Assembly (NCBI GenBank): GCA_947503775.1
Contig: CANNFE010000002.1
Span: forward strand, 496,001 to 560,000
Source of the DNA: an uncultured Paracoccaceae bacterium
GTDB taxonomy: Bacteria; Pseudomonadota; Alphaproteobacteria; Rhodobacterales; Rhodobacteraceae
Direction of reading: 5' to 3'
Length of the DNA stretch: 64,000 nt
The notes beneath the pieces are model-generated. The model did not search any database and was not told where the DNA came from. It was given only the letters and a program-made list of their open reading frames with translations. The position numbers and the translations under genes are program-made. Below, piece after piece: positions 56,450 through 64,000 of this stretch (its first letter is position 1; each line of letters starts with the position of its first letter).

Positions 56450-57412
56450 TCACTCGGTCGAGATCAGGATGGCCTCGACCCGGCGATTCGCGGTGCGGCC
56501 CGTTTCGGTCAGGTTGCTCGCGATCGGAGAGAGATAGCCGATCCCCTCTGCCTCGAGCCGGGCGGCGGCGATGCCGTAGGCTTCGATCAGCCGGGTCCGA
56601 ACGACCTGCGCGCGGCGGCGGGAGAGAGCGACATTGGCCTCCAGCGCTCCGTCGGCATCGGTATGGCCGACAAGCGCGATGCGGCGGGCGGGATTGTCGG
56701 ACAGGTAGGCCGCCAGATCCTCGAGAGAGGCGTAGGAGCCGCCGCTGAGGTTGGCCGCTCCGGTGGCGAAGTCGAGATCGGCGAGAATGGCACGCCCGAT
56801 CCCGTTCAGATCTGCCACGATATCTCCGGTGGTTGCTTGAAGGAGGCGTTGGCCCGCGGGGGTCTCGGCGCCTGACCGGGCCTCTGGCGTAGGCCGAACA
56901 GGCGCGGCCCGAGGCGCCTCGGGGGCCGGGGCCGTGCCGCCGACCTGGATGAGCTGGATATAGCCCGCGCCGCCCGTACGGCTGATGAAGAGGCTGAGCG
57001 CGGCCTCGTCCTTGCGGGCACTGAGCACCTGAAAATCGCCCAGATCCACCAGCATTTGCGGGGCGGGCAGAACCTCGGTGCCGAAGCGAAAATCGAAGCC
57101 GCCGCAGCTTTGGGTGTCGCAGTCGAGCGGGATCTCCCAGCCGTCGTCACGGAGCTGGATCCGAAGGGGCGCGGCGATCTGCTGGGTCGTCAGGCCGGTG
57201 CCGGGGATGCGCCAGATCTGCCGCGTGACGGTGCCGTCGCGGCGGTCGGCCGGAACCTCCTCGCCGGTCCAGGGGGCGATGGGCAGGGCATAGCTGCCCG
57301 CTGCGGCCCTCTCGTTGAAGGTGAGGACGGCGTTGGCGGGCAGATCGACCGTTTGCGCGAGAGCCGGACCGGACAGGACCGCGCAAAGAACAGCCGCCGC
57401 GCGGGCCGTCAT
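56450..57412 (-). CDS. OmpA family outer-membrane protein
   Basis: 320 residues with a signal peptide ending ALSGPALAQ-like (MTARAAAVLCAVLSGPALAQ). A beta-rich domain with two Cys (LDCDTQSCGGFDFRFGTEVL) is followed by a Pro-rich linker (residues 165-190) and an OmpA C-domain: VGHTDADGALEANVALSRRR and RRVEAILIS, with the Asp/Arg pair that binds diaminopimelate. It anchors to peptidoglycan. The start overlaps the upstream AhpD-like stop (ATGA). Confidence 0.9.
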   Translation of the reverse strand: MTARAAAVLCAVLSGPALAQTVDLPANAVLTFNERAAAGSYALPIAPWTGEEVPADRRDGTVTRQIWRIPGTGLTTQQIAAPLRIQLRDDGWEIPLDCDTQSCGGFDFRFGTEVLPAPQMLVDLGDFQVLSARKDEAALSLFISRTGGAGYIQLIQVGGTAPAPEAPRAAPVRPTPEARSGAETPAGQRLLQATTGDIVADLNGIGRAILADLDFATGAANLSGGSYASLEDLAAYLSDNPARRIALVGHTDADGALEANVALSRRRAQVVRTRLIEAYGIAAARLEAEGIGYLSPIASNLTETGRTANRRVEAILISTE

Positions 57413-57975
57413 CTGGCCTGCGCGTGATAGGCGGCGTTGGGGCGCATATCGGTCGCGGAGGCGACGCGGTTCGTCATGTTGAAAAAGCCTGCGATCGAGG
57501 CGATGTCGAAGATGTCGCGGTCGGTGAAGCCGTGATCGCGGAGGGCCTGGCGGTCGGCTTCTTCGATGCGGTGGCTTTCGAGCGTCATCTTTTCGGCGAA
57601 GGCGAGCATTGCACGCTGGCGATCATCGAGCGGCGCGGTGCGCCAGTTCATCACGAGATGCTCGCCAAGCTGCGGATCGCCCGAAAGCTGGCGGACGGCG
57701 GCGCCATGGGCGGTCAGGCAGTAGAAGCATTTGTTCACGGAGGAGACGGCGACGGCGATCATCTCGCGCTCGAGCTTGGTGAGGTTCGAGTCGCCGAGCA
57801 TCAGATCGTTATACATCGCGGTGAAGGCGTCGAGCTTGGCGATGTCGAAGGCGTAGGCGCGCAGGACATTCGGCACCATGCCCAGCTTTTCCTCGCAGAT
57901 ATCGAAGTATTTCTGCGTCCCCTCGGGGAGCGGATCGACCTGCGGCAGGTCGAGGGCGGTGGGGCTGTCGGTCAT
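57409..57975 (-). CDS. AhpD-like peroxidase-related protein
   Basis: 188 residues, all-helical carboxymuconolactone decarboxylase/AhpD fold. The redox pair is in VNKCFYCLTAHGAAVR (Cys-x-x-Cys and the following His), as in peroxidase-related enzymes of this family. It likely reduces peroxides or acts as a thiol redox protein with an unknown partner. Its start overlaps the previous GNAT stop and its stop overlaps the OmpA start, so the three are co-translated. Confidence 0.9.
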   Translation of the reverse strand: MTDSPTALDLPQVDPLPEGTQKYFDICEEKLGMVPNVLRAYAFDIAKLDAFTAMYNDLMLGDSNLTKLEREMIAVAVSSVNKCFYCLTAHGAAVRQLSGDPQLGEHLVMNWRTAPLDDRQRAMLAFAEKMTLESHRIEEADRQALRDHGFTDRDIFDIASIAGFFNMTNRVASATDMRPNAAYHAQAR

Positions 57976-58700
57976 GGGGCCTCCGGATGGATGCGGTAAT
58001 GGTAGCCGCCGATCGCGGCCATGCCCAGCCTGCGATAGAGCCCATTCGCCGCGATATTGTCCTGGGTTGTGATGAGCGTCATGTGGCGCGCGCCGTGGCG
58101 CGCGGCCCAGCGGGCGGCGGCCTGCATCATATGGCGGGCGAGGCCGCGGCGGCGGTGGCGGGCGAGCGTTTCGACGGCGTGGACCATGGCGAAAGGACCG
58201 GCGAGGGCGACGAAGGCGGCGCCTGCGGGCTGGTCGTCCGTGCGGCCGAGGATCGCCGTCTTGGGGTCCGGGGCGCGGGCCATGACGGCAAGACGGGCGG
58301 CGCCGATGCCGCCCTCGTTCCAGATCTCTTTCATGATCTCGAGCGGCGGCCAGACCTCGAAACAGGTGACGGGCGGCGGATCGGCGGCGAGCATCTCGAT
58401 CGGGGCGGCATAGGCGTGGACGGCGTCCTTGATCCGGTAGCCGCGCCTCTTGAGGGCCTGGTCGAGCCGGGCTTCGCCGTCGCGGATCATGAAGAGCGGG
58501 ATCTGATTGAGGGCACGCATCGCCGTTTCGGCCTGCGGGATGTCGGCGTCGGTGATGGGATCTTCGGCGGTGGCGGAGGAGACGCGTCCGCCTGCGCCGC
58601 GGCCCTCGCGGATCGTCCAGGGGCCGTGGCGCGCTTTCGAGGCGGGTTGCCAGGTTGTGTCGATGATCCGGTAGATATCGCCGATCGCGGGGTCGGTCAT
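57972..58700 (-). CDS. GNAT family N-acetyltransferase
   Basis: 242 residues, longer than the other GNATs here, with an N-terminal half of about 110 residues (IPLFMIRDGEARLDQALKRR, GYRIKDAVHAYAAPIEMLA) that resembles a vestigial second GNAT domain. The acetyl-CoA loop of the C-terminal domain is VETLARHRRRGLARHMMQAA, and QDNIAANGLYRRLGMAAIG follows. Overlapped on both sides (cinA-like gene before, AhpD-like after). Confidence 0.85.
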   Translation of the reverse strand: MTDPAIGDIYRIIDTTWQPASKARHGPWTIREGRGAGGRVSSATAEDPITDADIPQAETAMRALNQIPLFMIRDGEARLDQALKRRGYRIKDAVHAYAAPIEMLAADPPPVTCFEVWPPLEIMKEIWNEGGIGAARLAVMARAPDPKTAILGRTDDQPAGAAFVALAGPFAMVHAVETLARHRRRGLARHMMQAAARWAARHGARHMTLITTQDNIAANGLYRRLGMAAIGGYHYRIHPEAP

Positions 58701-59419
58701 TGGGGGAAGAGCTGATTCAACTCGACCATCGCCGCATCGAGGCGAGCCTTGTCGGTGCCTCGGATGACGACATTTGCGCCGTAGGCTCCATCCTTTTGGT
58801 AGGGGTAGGAGCCGAAGGTGAGATCGCCGTATGTCTCGGACAGGGTTCTGAGCGGCCCCGCGATATCGCCTTCGCCCCGCTGGATGCGGAGCGTCTGCGA
58901 CAGGAGCGGCGCGCCCCCGGTGAGTGTCGGCAGGATCGAGGCGACCATGGCTTCGAAGATCGTGGGCACGCCGGCCATGACATAGACGTTCTTGAGCATG
59001 AAGCCGGGCGCGGCGGAGATCGGGTTGTCGATCAGCGTCGCGCCGTCGGGGATGCGGGCCATCCTAAGCCGCGCCTCGTTCAGATCGGTTCCGGCGCGGT
59101 CGTAATGGGCCTGAAGGATGGCGCGGGCATCGTCCCGGATGTCGATGGGCGTGTCCAAGGCGCGGGCCACGCAATCGGCGGTGATATCGTCATGGGTCGG
59201 GCCGATCCCGCCCGAGGTGAAGACGTGGTCGAATTTCGTAGAGAGATCACGGACAGCGAGGATGATCGCCGACTCGTCGTCCGAGACGACGCGGACTTCC
59301 TTCAGATCGATGCCGTGGGTCGTTAGCCGCCCGGCGAGGTGGTGCATGTTGGCGTCGCGGGTGCGGCCCGAGAGGATCTCGTCCCCGATGACGAGCATGG
59401 CGGCTGTGGGATTGGGCAT
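58697..59419 (-). CDS. Competence/damage-inducible protein A (CinA N-domain)
   Basis: 240 residues, only the molybdopterin-binding-like N-terminal domain of CinA: AAMLVIGDEILSGRTRDANM, VVSDDESAIILAVRDLSTKF and TSGGIGPTHDDITADCVARA. Family members with this domain hydrolyse ADP-ribose or related pyrophosphates; the deamidase domain of full CinA is absent. Four genes (cinA-like, GNAT, AhpD-like, ompA) share overlapping ends and likely one promoter in the short gap before sfsA. Confidence 0.9.
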   Translation of the reverse strand: MPNPTAAMLVIGDEILSGRTRDANMHHLAGRLTTHGIDLKEVRVVSDDESAIILAVRDLSTKFDHVFTSGGIGPTHDDITADCVARALDTPIDIRDDARAILQAHYDRAGTDLNEARLRMARIPDGATLIDNPISAAPGFMLKNVYVMAGVPTIFEAMVASILPTLTGGAPLLSQTLRIQRGEGDIAGPLRTLSETYGDLTFGSYPYQKDGAYGANVVIRGTDKARLDAAMVELNQLFPQ

Positions 59420-59457
59420 CGGTTTTCTCCTGTCTTGAGATGGGTATAGGAGGGGGC

Positions 59458-60174
59458 ATGAGATTTGACACCCCTTTGATCCCGGCGCGGCTGATCCGGC
59501 GCTATAATCGGTTCCTGTCGGAGACCGAGCTTGAGAGCGGCGAGGTCGTGACGGCGCATTGCCCCAATCCCGGCTCGATGATGGGGCTGAAAGACCCCGG
59601 GCTGCGGATCTGGCTGGAGCCGAACGACGATCCCAAGAAGAAGCTGAATTACGGGTGGCGGCTGGTCGAGCTCGAGGACGGGCATTGGTCGGGGATCGAT
59701 ACCGGCGTGCCGAACCGGGTCGTCGGCGAGGCCTTGCGGGCGCGGGCCATTCCGGAACTGGCCGCCTATGGCGGGGTGCGGGCGGAAGTGAAGTACGGCG
59801 AGCGGAGCCGCGTCGACTTCCTGCTGACCGAGCCGGGCCTGCCCGACGCCTATGTCGAGGTAAAGAACGTCCATCTGCGGCGCGAGGATGACTGGGCGGA
59901 GTTTCCCGACAGCGTGACGACGCGGGGCGCGAAGCATCTGGCTGAGCTTTCCAAGATGGTCGAGGCGGGGCACCGGGCGGTGATGCTGTACCTGGTCCAG
60001 CGGACCGATTGCGCGCGGCTGAAGATGGCCGCGGATCTTGATCCGGGCTATGCCGCCGCTTATGACGCAGCGCAGCATGCGGGGGTCGAAATGCTGTGCT
60101 ATGGCACGGTGATCGATCGCGAGAGTGTGACTCTGGGGGCGAAATTGCCGGTTGCTGCGACGCCGCGAACCTAG
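59458..60174 (+). CDS. sfsA: DNA/RNA nuclease SfsA family protein
   Basis: 238 residues from the ATG at 59458, with AGGAGGGGG upstream. PLIPARLIRRYNRFLSETEL, CPNPGSMMGLKDPGLRIWLE, RSRVDFLLTEPGLPDAYVEV and KNVHLRREDDWAEFPDSVT are the family blocks; D-x-x-L and V-E-V-K-N are the PD-(D/E)xK-type nuclease residues. It binds and probably cleaves nucleic acid; its original link was to sugar fermentation gene stimulation. It is 26 bases upstream of map. Confidence 0.95.
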   Translation: MRFDTPLIPARLIRRYNRFLSETELESGEVVTAHCPNPGSMMGLKDPGLRIWLEPNDDPKKKLNYGWRLVELEDGHWSGIDTGVPNRVVGEALRARAIPELAAYGGVRAEVKYGERSRVDFLLTEPGLPDAYVEVKNVHLRREDDWAEFPDSVTTRGAKHLAELSKMVEAGHRAVMLYLVQRTDCARLKMAADLDPGYAAAYDAAQHAGVEMLCYGTVIDRESVTLGAKLPVAATPRT

Positions 60175-60199
60175 AAGATCAGCGAAAAAGGGCCTATTT

Positions 60200-61039
60200 G
60201 TGGATAACGAGCCAGACAAGGAGTGGACCTTGGACGAGCACAAGACCCGCCTGACGAAGGATGGGATACGCATCTACGAACCGGCGGATTTTGCCGGAAT
60301 GCACAAGGCTGGGCAGCTTGCGGCAGAGATCCTTGATGCCGTGGCGCCTTTGGTCGGGCCCGGTCAGACAACGGCCGCTTTGGACGCGTTCATCACCGAT
60401 GCGGTGAAGCAGGCGGGCGCGACCTCGGCTACGATCGGCTACAAAGGCTATCAGCATGCGAGCTGCATCAGCGTCAATCACGTGGTCTGCCACGGGATCC
60501 CCGGCGGTAAGGTTCTGAAAGACGGGGATATTCTGAATATCGACGTCACGGTGATCGTGGATGGCTGGTATGGGGATACGTCGCGGATGTATGTCGCCGG
60601 GTCGATCAGCCGCAAGGCGGAACGGCTGGTTCAGGTGACCCATGACGCGTTGATGCTGGGGATCGAAGCGGCGAGGCCGGGCAATACGTTTGGCGATATC
60701 GGCCATGCGATTCAAAGCTATGTGGAGCGCCAGCGCATGTCGGTGGTGCGCGATTTCTGCGGGCATGGGCTGGGCCGGGTGTTTCATGCGCCGCCCAATG
60801 TGCTGCATTACGGGCGTGCGGGAACCGGGGCGCTGCTGGAAGAGGGGATGTTCTTTACCATCGAGCCGATGGTGAATCTTGGACGGCCTGAAACCAAGGT
60901 TCTGGCCGATGACTGGACGGCGGTGACGCGGGACAAGTCGCTGTCGGCGCAGTTCGAGCATTCGGTCGGGGTCACGGCGCAGGGGGCCGAGATCTTTACG
61001 CTATCTCCGGCGGGGACCTTTCATCCGACCTGGAGCTGA
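60200..61039 (+). CDS. map: Methionine aminopeptidase, type I
   Basis: 279 residues if the GTG at 60200 is the start (AAAAGGG upstream); other starts nearby (TTG) would shift it slightly. It removes the initiator Met. The five metal ligands are two Asp in DILNIDVTVIVDGWYGDTSR, His in FCGHGLGRVFHAPPNVLHYG, and two Glu in FTIEPMVNLG and FEHSVGVTAQG. The perfect DnaA-box sequence TGTGGATAA covers the start (60199-60207). It is separated from sfsA by 25 bases and is likely in the same operon. Confidence 0.95.
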   Translation: MDNEPDKEWTLDEHKTRLTKDGIRIYEPADFAGMHKAGQLAAEILDAVAPLVGPGQTTAALDAFITDAVKQAGATSATIGYKGYQHASCISVNHVVCHGIPGGKVLKDGDILNIDVTVIVDGWYGDTSRMYVAGSISRKAERLVQVTHDALMLGIEAARPGNTFGDIGHAIQSYVERQRMSVVRDFCGHGLGRVFHAPPNVLHYGRAGTGALLEEGMFFTIEPMVNLGRPETKVLADDWTAVTRDKSLSAQFEHSVGVTAQGAEIFTLSPAGTFHPTWS

Positions 61040-61127
61040 TGGGGTTTGCTCATGCGACTGACTTGCAATTAGGTCAGATATGCTTACCTTTATATGCGCC
61101 TTACCAAGAAGAAAGGGAGGCTGACCC

Positions 61128-62165
61128 ATGAAATTTCCCCTGAAATCCTCTGTGCTTGCGTTAATCGGTCTAGCCGGTGCGGCCGTGGCCGAACCGGAAG
61201 TGACGCTACGCTTTCAGCATTTCGTCTCGCCGCTGTCGGCGAACCCGACCTATTTCATGCAGCCCTGGGCCGATGCCATCGAAGAGCAATCAGGTGGGCG
61301 CATCGAGGTGGAGCTTTATCCGTTCATGCAGCTGGGCGGGAAGGCTCCGAGCCAGTACGATTTGATCCGCGACGGCGCGATCGATGGCGGCTGGGTGATC
61401 CCGGGCTATCAGCCGGGGCGGTTCCCCGAGGCCGAGGCGCTTGAGTTGCCGTTCATGACGACAAAAAGCGGCGAGGAGGCGAGTCGGGCGGCCTGGATCT
61501 TTACCGAGGATCATCTGATGGACGATTTTGCGGATGTGCATCTGATCGCCGCCCACATGCATGGGCCGGGGATCGTTCACAAGCGCGGGGCGGGTCTGGG
61601 CACGGTCGAGGATTTCGACGGGCTGCGGCTGCGCGGGCCATCGCGTCCGGCGACGATGCTGCTTGAAGAGGTCGGCGCGGAGCCTATCGGGATGCCGGTG
61701 CCCGCCTTTCCCGAAGCGCTGTCGAAAGGCGTGCTGGATGGCGGCGTGATCACCTGGGAGATGTCGCCGTCGCTGAAACTGGACGAGCTGACGGACAGCC
61801 ATACGGATGTGGCCGGGGACCGGGCCTTTTATAATCTGTATTTCATCTGGGCGATGAATCGGGATGTCTATGACGGGCTGCCCGAGGATCTGCGCGCGGT
61901 GATCGACGCCAATTCGGGGCTGACCGCGAGTGCGATGGCCGGGCGGGCCCATGATACGGGCGACAGCGAAGGGCGCGACGCGATGGCGGCGGCTGGCAAC
62001 GAGATCGCGGAGCTGAGCGAGGACGAGACCGCGCGGCTGCGCGAGATCGGGGACCGGGTGCGCACGCGCTGGATCGAAGAGGTGACGGCGCGCGGTCTGG
62101 ATGGTGCGGCCTTGGTGCAGAGCGCGATGGAAGCCGTGGAGGCCGGGCGCGACGACCCGTCGTAG
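61128..62165 (+). CDS. TRAP transporter solute-binding protein, DctP family
   Basis: 345 residues with a signal peptide (about residues 1-21: KSSVLALIGLAGAAVAE). The DctP fold is seen in VTLRFQHFVSPLSANPTYFM, QPWADAIEEQSGGRIEVELY, DGAIDGGWVIPGYQPGRF and RLRGPSRPATMLLEEVGAEP, the Arg of the last being the carboxylate-binding one in the family. It delivers an organic acid to a DctQM-type membrane pair, but no such genes are next to it here, so it is an orphan binding protein. GGGAGG precedes the ATG; a hairpin follows. Confidence 0.93.
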   Translation: MKFPLKSSVLALIGLAGAAVAEPEVTLRFQHFVSPLSANPTYFMQPWADAIEEQSGGRIEVELYPFMQLGGKAPSQYDLIRDGAIDGGWVIPGYQPGRFPEAEALELPFMTTKSGEEASRAAWIFTEDHLMDDFADVHLIAAHMHGPGIVHKRGAGLGTVEDFDGLRLRGPSRPATMLLEEVGAEPIGMPVPAFPEALSKGVLDGGVITWEMSPSLKLDELTDSHTDVAGDRAFYNLYFIWAMNRDVYDGLPEDLRAVIDANSGLTASAMAGRAHDTGDSEGRDAMAAAGNEIAELSEDETARLREIGDRVRTRWIEEVTARGLDGAALVQSAMEAVEAGRDDPS

Positions 62166-62209
62166 CGAGGGCGGCCCAGGCGGCGCCAGTGCATATTTAT
62201 GACAAGATG

Positions 62210-62237
62210 AAGGGGGAGGGGCTAGTCCTCTCCCCTT
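62210..62237 (+). terminator. Stem-loop after the TRAP binding protein gene
   Basis: AAGGGGGAGG and CCTCTCCCCTT pair around GGCTAGT, 45 bases after the stop. Its left arm also pairs in the other direction, so it can serve the small minus-strand gene as well. Confidence 0.6.
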
Positions 62238-62389
62238 TGTCTGTCGAGGTGACGCCAAAGGCAGGTGAGGACCGTGGCCCCTGCCAGCGGAGAGGCCGCA
62301 TCCGAGATCAGGACCGGGGCCGCAAGGGGCTGCGGTTTGGGGAGCGGGACCGTTTGGGGGCGCTCGGGGATGTAGGTTGCGTCGGTCAT
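62222..62389 (-). CDS. Small hypothetical protein (55 aa)
   Basis: A 56-codon frame that starts ten bases after the rsmD stop on the same strand. The product begins MTDATYIPERPQTVPLPKPQ, has a short hydrophobic middle (AAPVLISDAASPLAGATVLT) and ends CLWRHLDRQRGED. No strong ribosome site. Its stop lies inside the TRAP terminator hairpin. I do not recognise a family; position and codon use favour a real gene over chance. Confidence 0.45.
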   Translation of the reverse strand: MTDATYIPERPQTVPLPKPQPLAAPVLISDAASPLAGATVLTCLWRHLDRQRGED

Positions 62390-62399
62390 GGTGCGGAGC

Positions 62400-62957
62400 C
62401 TAAGCCAGGTCGGCGGATTTTTCGAGGAATGTGATCCAGGTGGTGCCGAAGCGGCGCTCGTCTGCCGGAGTGAAGCCTTTAGGGGCGGGGTGGGCGCGGT
62501 CGTCTTCCCAGACGATGAGGGCGCCCGGTGCGATCTGCGGGGCTGCGGCTGAGAGGGCCTTTTCTCCGAGATCCGTGCCGTAGGGCGGATCGAGGAAGAC
62601 GAGGTCGAAGCTGTGGTCTGCCATGAGCGGACGGGTGGCGTCGGTTTTGATCAGGCGGGTGTCCTCCGCGCGGCCTGCTTTGGCGATGTTGGCTTCGATC
62701 AACCGCTGGGCGGGGCGGTTCTTCTCAACGAAGGTGACATGGGCGGCGCCACGCGAGAGGGCTTCAAGGCCGAGCGCTCCGGTGCCGGCGAAGAGGTCGA
62801 GGACCTGCGTGTCCGGCGCGGGGAGGCCGCGCGTGCGCAGGATGTTGAAGAGGCTTTCGCGGATCCGGTCGGTGGTCGGGCGCAGATGAGCGGCGGGATC
62901 GCCTTTGCCGACGGGGGTCAGGCGCAGGCCCTTGTGACGTCCGGCGACGATTCTCAC
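62400..62957 (-). CDS. rsmD: 16S rRNA (guanine(966)-N(2))-methyltransferase RsmD
   Basis: 185 residues from the GTG at 62957, which overlaps the flavoprotein stop (GTGA). VRIVAGRHKGLRLTPVGKGD and RPTTDRIRESLFNIL are the RsmD start; the SAM loop is LDLFAGTGALGLEALSRGA, and the catalytic DPPY is in LVFLDPPYGTDLGEK. It methylates G966 of 16S rRNA. The open frame continues upstream in the flavoprotein region but only as an overlapping shadow. Confidence 0.95.
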   Translation of the reverse strand: MRIVAGRHKGLRLTPVGKGDPAAHLRPTTDRIRESLFNILRTRGLPAPDTQVLDLFAGTGALGLEALSRGAAHVTFVEKNRPAQRLIEANIAKAGRAEDTRLIKTDATRPLMADHSFDLVFLDPPYGTDLGEKALSAAAPQIAPGALIVWEDDRAHPAPKGFTPADERRFGTTWITFLEKSADLA

Positions 62958-64000
62958 GCGGCGAGGAGGGTCTTTAGCTCGGTCCCGTCGGTGAGGGCGG
63001 CGCGGTCGGGGGTGCGGCCTGCCTCGATCAGGCGCTTGCCGATCATGTAGGCGCGCGGGTCGTTCATGGCATCGACGGCGAGGAGCTGACCCTGGCCGAA
63101 ATACCAGTGCGAGACGGCACCGGGCTTGTCGCCGGGGCGGACGAGGACCTCGTCGTAGCCGGTATTGAGGCCCGCGATCTGGAGCTTGATGTCGTATTGG
63201 TCGGACCAGAACCACGGCTTGGGCTGATAAGGCGTGTCCGCGCCCAGCATGTTGGCGGCGACCGCCTCGGCCTGGTCGATAGCGTTCTGGACGCTTTCGA
63301 TGCGCATGCGCTGGCCGCGGAACATCAGCGCGGCGCAGTCGCCTGCGGCCCAGATAGAAGGATCGGATGTGCGGCCCATCTCGTCGGTGGCGATGCCATG
63401 GTCGATGGCGAGGTTCGCGCTTTCGGCGAGCTCGGTATTGGGGCGGATGCCGATACCGACGATGCAGCTGTCGATGTCGAGCTCGGTGCCGTCCGAAAGG
63501 ACCGCCCGGGCGGCGTATTGATCGCCGCTGAGGGCCGTGAGGCCGCAGTTTTCCTTGATCGTGACACCGTGCTTTTGGTGGAGCGCGCGAAAGTAGTCCG
63601 AGGTCTCGCGCGCGGCGACGCGTTGCAGGATGCGGGGGGCCTGTTCGACGAGTGTGACGTCGAGACCCTTCTTGGCGGCGACGGCGGCGGCCTCGAGGCC
63701 GATATAGCCGCCCCCGACGACGAGGGTCTTGCCGCCTTTTTCCAAGTAGGGCGCCATGCCGTCGGCGCAGCCGAGGGTGCGGATGGTCAGAACGCCCCAG
63801 AGATTGCCCGCGACACGTTCGGGCAAAGCGATCGGGCGGGCGCCGGTCGTCAGCGCGAGGTGATCGTAGGTGAGGACCTCTTTCGTCTCGAGCGTGACGG
63901 TGCGGGTGACGGGATCGACGGCGACAGCGGTCGTGTCGGTGCGCAGGGTGATGTCGTTGTCGGCGTACCAGCTTTGGGGGCGCAGGTAGAGGCGCTGCTC
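62954..64000 (-). CDS. Ferredoxin reductase-type FAD/NAD(P)-binding oxidoreductase (5' part outside window)
   Basis: The gene runs off the right edge; 348 residues are visible, the first being EQRLYLRPQSWYADNDITLR, so about 60 N-terminal residues with the FAD loop are missing. Visible parts are the first-domain TYDHLALTTGARPIALPERV, the NAD loop KTLVVGGGYIGLEAAAVAAK, the FAD-binding IWAAGDCAALMFRG and the reductase C-domain QYDIKLQIAGLNTGYDEVLV. It is of the rubredoxin/ferredoxin reductase type that feeds electrons to a P450 or dioxygenase; the partner is outside the window. It overlaps rsmD by GTGA. Confidence 0.93.
   Translation of the reverse strand, partial: EQRLYLRPQSWYADNDITLRTDTTAVAVDPVTRTVTLETKEVLTYDHLALTTGARPIALPERVAGNLWGVLTIRTLGCADGMAPYLEKGGKTLVVGGGYIGLEAAAVAAKKGLDVTLVEQAPRILQRVAARETSDYFRALHQKHGVTIKENCGLTALSGDQYAARAVLSDGTELDIDSCIVGIGIRPNTELAESANLAIDHGIATDEMGRTSDPSIWAAGDCAALMFRGQRMRIESVQNAIDQAEAVAANMLGADTPYQPKPWFWSDQYDIKLQIAGLNTGYDEVLVRPGDKPGAVSHWYFGQGQLLAVDAMNDPRAYMIGKRLIEAGRTPDRAALTDGTELKTLLAA

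Noticed and set aside
60199-60207. Perfect DnaA box (TGTGGATAA) at the map start, and a near match at 43461-43469
   Set aside because: Single boxes occur by chance; no cluster or AT-rich unwinding region is near either, so neither is called an origin.

Overview
The window is a gene-dense stretch of high-GC chromosome from an alphaproteobacterium, most probably of the order Rhodobacterales (Roseobacter group). The evidence is the close packing of genes with ATGA/GTGA/TTGA stop-start overlaps, strong GGAG-type ribosome sites, C/G-ending codons, and family-typical neighbours: DUF3576-leuS-lptE-holA, accD-folC, a DUF6478 protein, a short Gram-negative porin, class III alcohol dehydrogenase and a TRAP solute-binding protein. 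No rRNA, tRNA, CRISPR array, intact transposon or prophage was seen. Most of the window is housekeeping chromosome.

Layout. 1-5.3 kb: end of gpsA, an EVE protein, then a patchy accessory segment with a GNAT gene, a truncated DMT transporter, a LysR regulator with a perfect operator-like inverted repeat at its start codon, two small secreted proteins (one built of three repeats), and a deletion scar joining a Tat-exported SDR to a headless aldo/keto reductase. 5.4-18 kb: SRPBCC, DUF2853, an extensin-like protein, ahcY, a threonine-dehydratase-like enzyme, DUF5996, YceI, an HD hydrolase, a GNAT, the cydAB quinol oxidase, an L,D-transpeptidase, the YggS PLP protein and a porin. 18-26.7 kb: the DUF3576-leuS-lptE-holA run, an unknown polytopic membrane protein, an MltB-type transglycosylase and a haloacetate-dehalogenase-like hydrolase. 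26.7-35.8 kb: asd, carbonic anhydrase, an HPt-like protein without the phospho-acceptor His, M17 aminopeptidase plus NlpC/P60, DUF2794, tandem I78 inhibitor lipoproteins, class III alcohol dehydrogenase, a GNAT and a NYN-LOTUS protein.

35.8-43.3 kb: a TetR regulator with three matching operator-like sites, a small secreted protein, an AEC transporter, a four-gene overlapping run (YaiI/DUF188, HAD, ornithine cyclodeaminase-like, alpha/beta hydrolase), an MFS transporter and zapE. 43.7-64 kb: folC-accD, a CPBP protease, ilvD, GNATs, a DfsB-like protein, DUF6478 and DUF4087 proteins, a FadH-type dienoyl-CoA reductase with a LysR gene, a degenerate GGDEF membrane protein, a cinA-like/GNAT/AhpD-like/OmpA operon, sfsA, map, an orphan TRAP binding protein, rsmD and a ferredoxin-reductase-type flavoprotein cut by the window end.

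Two window-scale patterns stand out. The + strand is C-rich on the left and G-rich on the right, whatever the gene orientation, with a switch near 37-38 kb; that sign of change is expected at a replication origin. A dispersed intergenic repeat with a 17-bp core occurs four times and flips orientation across the same point. Other leads are the TetR and LysR operators, CtrA-like sites upstream of asd and of the degenerate GGDEF gene, a hairpin covering a ribosome site, a lipoprotein gene whose signal peptide can only begin at a CTG, and a hexanucleotide repeat inside a signal-peptide coding region.
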